From the NCBI GenBank assembly GCA_021157585.1, contig JAGGWH010000104.1, positions 1-55,212 of the forward strand: a DNA stretch of 55,212 nt, written 5' to 3'. Within the stretch, counting starts at the first letter, position 1. Every line of letters starts with the position of its first letter. Source of the DNA: Bacteroidales bacterium. Lineage in GTDB: Bacteria; Bacteroidota; Bacteroidia; Bacteroidales; UBA12170. Shown in pieces: positions 49,806 to 55,212 of the stretch. The notes below the pieces were generated by a model, which saw only the letters and a program-made list of their open reading frames with translations, did no database searches and had not been told where the DNA came from. The position numbers were made by a program, and so were the translations under genes.

Positions 49806-50840
49806 ATGAACATAAAAAGTGACTGGAACATTCCAAACAAATGGCAAATAATTAAAACTATTGATATGCACACAGGTGGAGAACCTTTACGTATAATTAT
49901 TGATGGTTTACCGGAAATTAAAGGACAGGGTATTTTAGCAAAACGAAGATATTTTAAAGAGAATTTAGATTATATCAGAACAGGATTAATGTGGGAACCT
50001 CGCGGTCATGCCGATATGTATGGTGCTATAATAACAGAACCGCAAAGTGCAGATGCTGATTTTGGAACATTCTTTTTGCATAATGAAGGATATTCAACAA
50101 TGTGTGGTCATGCTATTTTGGCATTATGTAAATTGGTACTCGAAACCGGAATGATTGAAAAAAGAGGCGATAATCCAAGATTAGTAATTGATGCACCACC
50201 GGGTAAAATTACAGCCTTTGCTAAACGTAAAAATGGAATAGTAGAAACGATAAGTTTTCAAAATGTACCTTCTTTTGTTTATGCTTTAAATAAGGAAATT
50301 AATGTTAAAGGTATTGGTAAGCTTACATTTGATATTGCTTTTGGAGGTGCTTTTTATGCTTTTGTCGAAGCGGATTCGATAGGATTAAGTTTAGATAAAT
50401 CAAATTATTTAAAACAAATTGATTGGGGACGTAAAATTAAACTATCAATTATGGATGAAATGGAAATTAAGCATCCTTTTGAAGAAGACCTTAGTTTTTT
50501 ATACGGAACTATTTTTGTTGGCAAAGCTGATAACAAAAACCATCACTCTAAGAATATTTGCATTTTTGCCAATGGCGAAGTAGACAGAAGCGCAACAGGA
50601 TCAGGAGTTAGTGCCCGTGCAGCTTTACATTTTGCTAAAAGCGAACTAAAAATAGAAGAAAATATCAGCATAGAAAGTATAGTCGGATCTACTATGAATG
50701 TTAAAGTAGTAAAAGAAACCAAATTCGGTATCTATGATGCTATTATTCCGGAAGTTAGTGGAACTGCATTTTTTACGGGAAAACATGAATTTATTTTCGA
50801 TACAAACGACCCTTTTAAAGCCGGTTTTATCTTTAGATAA
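49806..50840 (+). CDS. Proline racemase family, probable trans-3-hydroxy-L-proline dehydratase
   Basis: Cytosolic enzyme of 344 residues of the proline racemase fold. DMHTGGEPLRI (20-30) and the substrate loop RGHADMYG are typical. The first catalytic Cys100 is present (YSTMCGHAI). The second catalytic position, usually Cys in DRSPCGTG of racemases and epimerases, is Thr264 here (DRSATGSG). The Cys/Thr pair is the signature of trans-3-hydroxy-L-proline dehydratase (as in human L3HYPDH), which forms pyrroline-2-carboxylate. It has its own -7 box and no neighbouring proline catabolism genes, so the pathway is unproven. Confidence 0.8.
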   Translation: MNIKSDWNIPNKWQIIKTIDMHTGGEPLRIIIDGLPEIKGQGILAKRRYFKENLDYIRTGLMWEPRGHADMYGAIITEPQSADADFGTFFLHNEGYSTMCGHAILALCKLVLETGMIEKRGDNPRLVIDAPPGKITAFAKRKNGIVETISFQNVPSFVYALNKEINVKGIGKLTFDIAFGGAFYAFVEADSIGLSLDKSNYLKQIDWGRKIKLSIMDEMEIKHPFEEDLSFLYGTIFVGKADNKNHHSKNICIFANGEVDRSATGSGVSARAALHFAKSELKIEENISIESIVGSTMNVKVVKETKFGIYDAIIPEVSGTAFFTGKHEFIFDTNDPFKAGFIFR

Positions 50841-50924
50841 TCCCTTTTAGAAAAGCAAAACTATATAGCACCATTTATTTTAAATATTTCTTTTGCTACT
50901 CAATTAACAATAGAAATTTTATTA

Positions 50925-50932
50925 TATCTTTG
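50925..50932 (+). promoter_or_regulatory. -7 box TATCTTTG for the pta operon
   Basis: TATCTTTG exactly matches the consensus; transcription would start near 50938 and leave a leader of about 65 bases. Confidence 0.5.
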
Positions 50933-50942
50933 CAAAAGTAAT

Positions 50943-50960
50943 ACGGCTTTTGTAAGCCGT
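50943..50960 (+). promoter_or_regulatory. 5' leader hairpin before pta
   Basis: ACGGCTT (50943-50949) and AAGCCGT (50954-50960) form a 7-bp stem with a TTGT loop, starting within a few bases of the predicted mRNA 5' end. TATTTTA follows. It could stabilise the mRNA or attenuate transcription. Confidence 0.45.
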
Positions 50961-51002
50961 TATTTTACAGACATTTATAATATAATTTCAGAAGAATAAA
51001 AG

Positions 51003-52010
51003 ATGACATTTACAACAAAAATTCGGGAACAAGCAATAAAAGCACATTCGCGCATTGTTTTACCCGAAGGAACAGAAGAAAGAACTTTAAAAGCAGCCGA
51101 TTTTGTTCTTACAGAGGGCATTGCCGATTTAATTTTATTAGGAAACTCAAAAGAGATTGAGAATCAAGCAAAAACTTTGGGCTTAAAAAATTTGAACAAA
51201 GCTAAAATTATTGATCCTAAGAATAACCCAAGTAAAGATAAATACGTGGATTTACTGATGAAAATCAGAGGAAAAAAAATTGAGAGTCGTGAACAAGCCG
51301 AGAAATTAGTTGAAGACCCTCTTTATTTGGCAACTTTATTAGTTAAAAATGGAGATGCTGACGGAGAGGTTGCAGGTGCAATGAACACCACCGGCAATGT
51401 TTTACGTCCGGCTTTTCAAATAGTAAAGACTTTACCCGGCATTACTGTCGTTTCAGGTGCATTTTTCATGCTATTAGAAAACAAAGATTTTGGTGATTAT
51501 GGTATGATGGTATTTGCCGATTGTGCTGTTCATCCTAATCCAACAGCCGAGGAATTGGCTCAAATAGCAGTTTCTACGGCTCACACAACTAAAGCCATTG
51601 CTAATATGCAACCACGTGTTGCCTTATTAAGTTTTTCAACTAAAGGAAGCGCGAAACACGAAATGGTAGATAAAGTTATAGAAGCAACAGCATTGGCACA
51701 AAAAATGGCTCCCGAATATCAATTTGATGGTGAGTTACAAGCTGATGCAGCAATTATCCCGGCTATTGGAAATAAAAAAGCTCCCAATAGTACTATTGCC
51801 GGCTATGCTAATGTCTTAGTATTTCCTACTTTAGAAGTTGGAAATATTGCATACAAATTAGTAGAGCGTTTAGCGGGAGCTCAAGCTGTAGGTCCGGTAT
51901 TACAAGGTATGGCAGCTCCAATTAACGATTTATCGCGTGGTTGTTCCGTTGATGATATAATAAATATGATAGCTATTACTTCACTACAAGCAGCAAGTAA
52001 AAAGGCTTAA
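51003..52010 (+). CDS. pta: Phosphate acetyltransferase
   Basis: Cytosolic enzyme of 335 residues converting acetyl-CoA and phosphate to acetyl phosphate; short form without the regulatory DRTGG region. RIVLPEGTEERTLKAADFVL, GEVAGAMNTTGNVLRPAFQI and FADCAVHPNPTAEELA are typical of PTA_PTB. NVLVFPTLEVGNIAYKLVER near the end is the classic Pta signature. It leads an operon with a 3-hydroxyacyl-CoA dehydrogenase-like gene (11-base gap) and ackA, giving ATP by acetate production. Phosphotransbutyrylase is unlikely given the ackA partner. Confidence 0.93.
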   Translation: MTFTTKIREQAIKAHSRIVLPEGTEERTLKAADFVLTEGIADLILLGNSKEIENQAKTLGLKNLNKAKIIDPKNNPSKDKYVDLLMKIRGKKIESREQAEKLVEDPLYLATLLVKNGDADGEVAGAMNTTGNVLRPAFQIVKTLPGITVVSGAFFMLLENKDFGDYGMMVFADCAVHPNPTAEELAQIAVSTAHTTKAIANMQPRVALLSFSTKGSAKHEMVDKVIEATALAQKMAPEYQFDGELQADAAIIPAIGNKKAPNSTIAGYANVLVFPTLEVGNIAYKLVERLAGAQAVGPVLQGMAAPINDLSRGCSVDDIINMIAITSLQAASKKA

Positions 52011-52021
52011 AAATAAAAGCT

Positions 52022-52993
52022 ATGAAAGAAAGATTAGAAGATTTTTCTCTTGGAAAGAAAATGATTAAACAAGGCGGACTCCAAAAAATTGGGGTTGTTG
52101 GTGCAGGAAGTACCGGAAAAGAAATTGTTCGTTTAGTGGCACGAAAAGGTATTGAAGCCGTTTTTGTTGACATTAGTGAAGAAAGAGTTCAAGAAGTAAT
52201 GAAACTCCTCAATGAACAGTTAGATGCAAAGATTAATCGATGGGGACTAACCGAAGGAGAAAAAAGGGCGATGTTGAGTCGTATTCACGGATCGGCAGAT
52301 TATTCAATATTAAAAGGTTGTAATATTGTTATAGAAGCTATCAATTCTAAAAAACCGGGGACTAGTTTAGAAGAGCGAAAAAAAGTGTTTCAAAAAATAG
52401 AGGCTGTTGTATCTCCTGAAACAACCATAGCTTCAAATACGGCTACGCTGATGATTTCCGAAATCTCTTCGGTGCTTAAGCATAAAGAACGTGCAATAGG
52501 TTTGCATTTTATTTTACCTATAGATCATGTTAAAGTTGTAGAGGTAGTAAAAACTGTTAGCACCAATGACCCGACTATGAATTGTATCAGTAAATTTTTA
52601 AAAATGACTGAGCGTCAAATGGTTGAAGTTCAGGAATCACCCGGAAATATTAATACTCGAATTATGGTGCCTTTGATTAATGAAGCTTGCGCTATTTTAC
52701 TAGAAGGTGTTGCTGATGTTGCTCAAATTGATAAAACTATTAAAAGCTCAACAGGTCTCTTAAACGGACCTTTTGAAATGGCTGATACTATTGGCTTAGA
52801 TAAAGTATTAAAATGGATGGAAAATCTTTATAGAGAGTTTGGAGAAATTAGATTTAAACCATCCCCATTTATTAAACGTTTGGTACGTGCCGGTATGCTT
52901 GGACGAAGAGTTGGAGAAGGATTTTATCTTTATAAAGACGGTAAACGTATACAGAAAAAAGGCAATATTTTGCATCTGGGAAGAAGCATTTAA
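52022..52993 (+). CDS. 3-hydroxyacyl-CoA dehydrogenase-like protein between pta and ackA
   Basis: Soluble protein of 323 residues with the two-domain 3-hydroxyacyl-CoA dehydrogenase fold. An NAD site, IGVVGAGSTGKEI (23-35), follows a 20-residue leader. The active site is altered by eye alignment: His162 (LHFILP) and Glu174 are kept. The usual NTSS serine is Ala141 (NTAT), and the Asn of the FIVNR motif is Thr212 (NINTR). The C-terminal domain (about 205-310) ends RRVGEGFYLY, as in 3-hydroxybutyryl-CoA dehydrogenases. It may reduce an unusual acyl-CoA or regulate flux at the acetate node. Gaps of 11 and 24 bases tie it to pta and ackA. Confidence 0.78.
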   Translation: MKERLEDFSLGKKMIKQGGLQKIGVVGAGSTGKEIVRLVARKGIEAVFVDISEERVQEVMKLLNEQLDAKINRWGLTEGEKRAMLSRIHGSADYSILKGCNIVIEAINSKKPGTSLEERKKVFQKIEAVVSPETTIASNTATLMISEISSVLKHKERAIGLHFILPIDHVKVVEVVKTVSTNDPTMNCISKFLKMTERQMVEVQESPGNINTRIMVPLINEACAILLEGVADVAQIDKTIKSSTGLLNGPFEMADTIGLDKVLKWMENLYREFGEIRFKPSPFIKRLVRAGMLGRRVGEGFYLYKDGKRIQKKGNILHLGRSI

Positions 52994-53017
52994 GCTAATT
53001 AAAAATCAAAAAGAATT

Positions 53018-54232
53018 ATGAAAATTATTGTATTAAACTGTGGTAGTTCATCAATAAAATATCAATTATTTGATATGCCCAGTCAACAAGTTATAGCTAA
53101 GGGGCTAGTTGATAAAATTGGCTTAAAGGGTTCTCTAATCGATCATGAACGAGAAGATGGAGCTCATGCTATATTAGAGGGTGAAATTCTTGATCACAAA
53201 CAAGGTATAGAATATGTTTTAGGCGTTTTACTAAGCGAAAAATATGGAAGCATAAAAGAATTGGAAGAAATTGATGCTGTAGGTCACCGCGTTGTACATG
53301 GTGGAGAGCGTTATGGAGAAAGTGTTAGAATCAACGAATCTGTTACTAATACTTTAGAAGAAATGATTGATTTAGCACCTTTGCATAATCCCCCCAATTT
53401 AGATGGTATCAATGCCATTACAGAACTTCTTCCGGAAGTTCCTCAAGTGGGAGTTTTCGATACTGCTTTTCATCAAACTATGCCAAAACACAGCTTTTTA
53501 TATGGAATTCCGTATTCATTATACAAGAAACATGGCGTTAGGCGATATGGATTTCATGGCTCCAGCCATAAATTTGTATCAAAAAAAGCCGCTGAATTTC
53601 TAAATAAACCAATGTCAGAACTAAATATTATTACCTGTCATTTAGGTAATGGAGCTAGTATTGCCGCTATTCAGAAAGGGAAATCAATAGATACCAGTAT
53701 GGGCATGACTCCCATAGAAGGTTTAATTATGGGAACTCGTAGTGGGGATTTAGATATTGGAGCATTATTTCACATTATTAAAAAAGAGAAAATAGATCTT
53801 GCTACTGCCAACACTTTAATTAATAAGCATAGCGGAATGTTGGGTATTAGTGGTGTTTCTTCAGATATGCGCGACATTGAAAAAGCCGCTGAAGAAGGTA
53901 ATGAACGTGCTCAGTGTTCTCTAAAAATGTATCAGTATAGGATTAAAAAATATATTGGCTCTTACGCAGCTGCAATGGGTGGTGTTGATACCATAGTATT
54001 TACCGGAGGTATTGGTGAAAATGATTGGCTGACTCGTCAGAATTCTGTTCAAGGATTAGAATTTATGGGTGTTGAGTTAGACAAATCAAAAAATACCGGA
54101 ATGCGTGGTAAAACTATGGATATTTCTACAGATTCATCTAAAGTTAAAATTTTAGTAATTCCTACAAACGAAGAGTTGGTTATTGCTTCTGATACTTTTG
54201 AAATTCTAGATAAAGGATTGGATAAGCTTTAG
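53018..54232 (+). CDS. ackA: Acetate kinase
   Basis: Cytosolic enzyme of 404 residues that makes ATP from acetyl phosphate. ASKHA fold motifs: VLNCGSSSIKYQLFD (4-18), RYGFHGSSHKFVS, CHLGNGASIAAI, GMTPIEGLIMGTRSGDLD and TGGIGEND. Full length. Third gene of the pta operon, followed after eight bases by a strong hairpin. With Pta it forms the substrate-level phosphorylation route of fermentation. Confidence 0.96.
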   Translation: MKIIVLNCGSSSIKYQLFDMPSQQVIAKGLVDKIGLKGSLIDHEREDGAHAILEGEILDHKQGIEYVLGVLLSEKYGSIKELEEIDAVGHRVVHGGERYGESVRINESVTNTLEEMIDLAPLHNPPNLDGINAITELLPEVPQVGVFDTAFHQTMPKHSFLYGIPYSLYKKHGVRRYGFHGSSHKFVSKKAAEFLNKPMSELNIITCHLGNGASIAAIQKGKSIDTSMGMTPIEGLIMGTRSGDLDIGALFHIIKKEKIDLATANTLINKHSGMLGISGVSSDMRDIEKAAEEGNERAQCSLKMYQYRIKKYIGSYAAAMGGVDTIVFTGGIGENDWLTRQNSVQGLEFMGVELDKSKNTGMRGKTMDISTDSSKVKILVIPTNEELVIASDTFEILDKGLDKL

Positions 54233-54239
54233 ATTATTA

Positions 54240-54270
54240 GTCGGGATGCAACTTTAAACAGCATCCCGAC
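54240..54270 (+). terminator. Hairpin after ackA
   Basis: GTCGGGATGC (54240-54249) and GCATCCCGAC (54261-54270) form a perfect 10-bp GC-containing stem with an 11-base loop, eight bases past the ackA stop. No T-run follows, so it may stabilise the 3' end or need a factor. Confidence 0.65.
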
Positions 54271-54345
54271 CAATACCAAATTTAGAGCTTTAAAAAAAGT
54301 ATATAAGTTGGACTTAGATGTAAACTATTTTACAATTACTCTTTT

Positions 54346-55212
54346 CTAGTAACCTGCCAATAACTGCAAACTACGGTTTTCGTCTTTTTTCAACTGAGTT
54401 TTCAGATTCTCCAAGCTATCAAATTTAACCTCATCGCGTATGCGTTCCACAAAATATATTGTTAGTTTTTTATCATAAATTTCCCCGGAGAAATTAAAAA
54501 TGTATACTTCCGTAGTTAGTTCGTGTTTCTCCAATTTAAGAGTAGGACGATAGCCTATATTTGCCATTCCTCTATAAGTATTTTCTTGATAGCGGATTAA
54601 GACAGCATAAACACCTTGTTTAGGAATAAGCTTGTTTTTATAAGTGTCTTTTACATCAATATTTGCTGTTGGATAGCCTATGGTTCTGCCTATTTGATTT
54701 CCTTTAATTACCTTACCACTAATGCTATACGGATATCCCAAAAGTTCATTAGCTTCTTTTATTAAGCCGTCTTTTAAAAATTTCCTGATTTTTACTGCCG
54801 TGATATTTCGTTTTCTGATATCCTCCATAGGAATCTCGTTTACACGAAAACCACACTTTTTCCCTAAGCTGTTAAGCTGAAGAAAATCGCCTTCTCTACC
54901 ATATCCAAAATTATGAGAGAAACCTACAACTAATTCTTTCAGATGAATCTTATCGACCAAATAATCAAGAATAAAATTTTCGGAAGTAATCCTAGAAAAT
55001 GATTCGGTAAACGGAAGAACCAATAAATAGTCTATCCCTAAATTTTGTAATAGCTCTTCTTTTTCTTGTTGAATATTCAACAACCTTATATTTTTTCCTT
55101 CTGAGGCATAAAGCACTTCCTCGGGCGAAGGGCTAAAAGTAATAATTACCGTTTGTCCCAGATTTTTTTTAGCGATATTTTTCAGACGTTCAATAAGTTT
55201 TTTATGTCCTAA
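54346..55212 (-). CDS. ribF: Bifunctional riboflavin kinase/FAD synthetase (5' end off the window)
   Basis: The frame is open to the right edge. It begins within the FAD-synthetase domain at LGHKKLIERLKNIAKK, the rest of the GxFDGxHxGH motif, followed by VIITFSPSPEEVL. The apparent start at 55116 (a GTG) is internal. KELVVGFSHNFGYGREGD belongs to the adenylyltransferase. The riboflavin kinase domain follows, with GRTIGYPTANI, then GVYAVLI and MANIGYRPTL. About 20 N-terminal residues are missing. It makes FMN and FAD for flavoproteins such as those at 13215 and 30845. Confidence 0.92.
   Translation of the reverse strand, partial: LGHKKLIERLKNIAKKNLGQTVIITFSPSPEEVLYASEGKNIRLLNIQQEKEELLQNLGIDYLLVLPFTESFSRITSENFILDYLVDKIHLKELVVGFSHNFGYGREGDFLQLNSLGKKCGFRVNEIPMEDIRKRNITAVKIRKFLKDGLIKEANELLGYPYSISGKVIKGNQIGRTIGYPTANIDVKDTYKNKLIPKQGVYAVLIRYQENTYRGMANIGYRPTLKLEKHELTTEVYIFNFSGEIYDKKLTIYFVERIRDEVKFDSLENLKTQLKKDENRSLQLLAGY

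Noticed and set aside
55114-55116. GTG at 55116 as the ribF start
   Set aside because: The frame continues to the window edge with LGHKKLIERL and ITFSPSPEEV, clear RibF N-terminal sequence, so the gene is cut by the window.

Overview
The window is AT-rich DNA that reads as the chromosome of an anaerobic or fermentative member of the Bacteroidota, most likely near Bacteroidales. Most transcription units are preceded by the phylum's -7 box (TAnnTTTG), often a few bases from the start codon, and good Shine-Dalgarno sites are rare. Families typical of the phylum are present (DUF2851, a Cys-poor DksA/TraR protein, an O-antigen ligase with a large periplasmic loop, a yicC-gmk-nadD operon). Acetate fermentation (pta, ackA) and two cobalamin-linked genes (PduO-type adenosyltransferase, meaB) fit an organism making acetate and possibly propionate. 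No rRNA, tRNA, CRISPR array, phage or complete insertion sequence was seen.

Layout. 1-873: the 5' end of an exported protein gene, then a long structured non-coding stretch. 874-2022: a CEOS-like dehydrogenase. 2397-7002 (minus): O-antigen ligase, S41 protease, HAD phosphatase, cobalamin adenosyltransferase. 7174-16430: a mixed housekeeping block (MFS carrier, ispD, glyS, pssA, a TPR/beta-barrel protein, a geranylgeranyl-reductase-type flavoprotein, ssb, an M14 carboxypeptidase, a PspC protein). 16613-23848 (plus): DUF2851, K+ channel, universal stress protein, Na+:amino acid symporter and a five-LysM periplasmic protein. 23878-28366 (minus): ileS, DksA/TraR, lspA. 28520-30707: TerC and meaB.

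The most remarkable part is 30845-41785 (minus): 13 tightly packed genes whose order is that of archaeal MBX/MBS respiratory complexes, the relatives of membrane-bound hydrogenase and complex I. They are Mrp E, F and G, a DUF4040 protein, a fused MbhE/MrpB, MrpC, two MrpD-type pumps, NuoH, NuoB, NuoC, NuoD and a NuoI-like ferredoxin. The ferredoxin domain is fused to a GltD/NfnL-type NAD(P)H flavoprotein. The NuoB-like subunit has only three cysteines, and the NuoD-like subunit has three of the four cysteines needed for a NiFe site. The complex is therefore probably not a hydrogenase. I infer an ion-pumping oxidoreductase linking NAD(P)H or ferredoxin to an unknown partner, possibly sulfane sulfur.

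41952-55212: a hybrid histidine kinase, yicC-gmk-nadD, a small zinc-ribbon membrane protein, gpmI, an LptF/LptG permease, a Cys/Thr proline-racemase-family enzyme (probably trans-3-hydroxyproline dehydratase), a pta / 3-hydroxyacyl-CoA dehydrogenase-like / ackA operon, and ribF running off the right edge. Several starts were moved inward from the longest frame, because the longer version began at a TTG inside a promoter box or overlapped the upstream gene.
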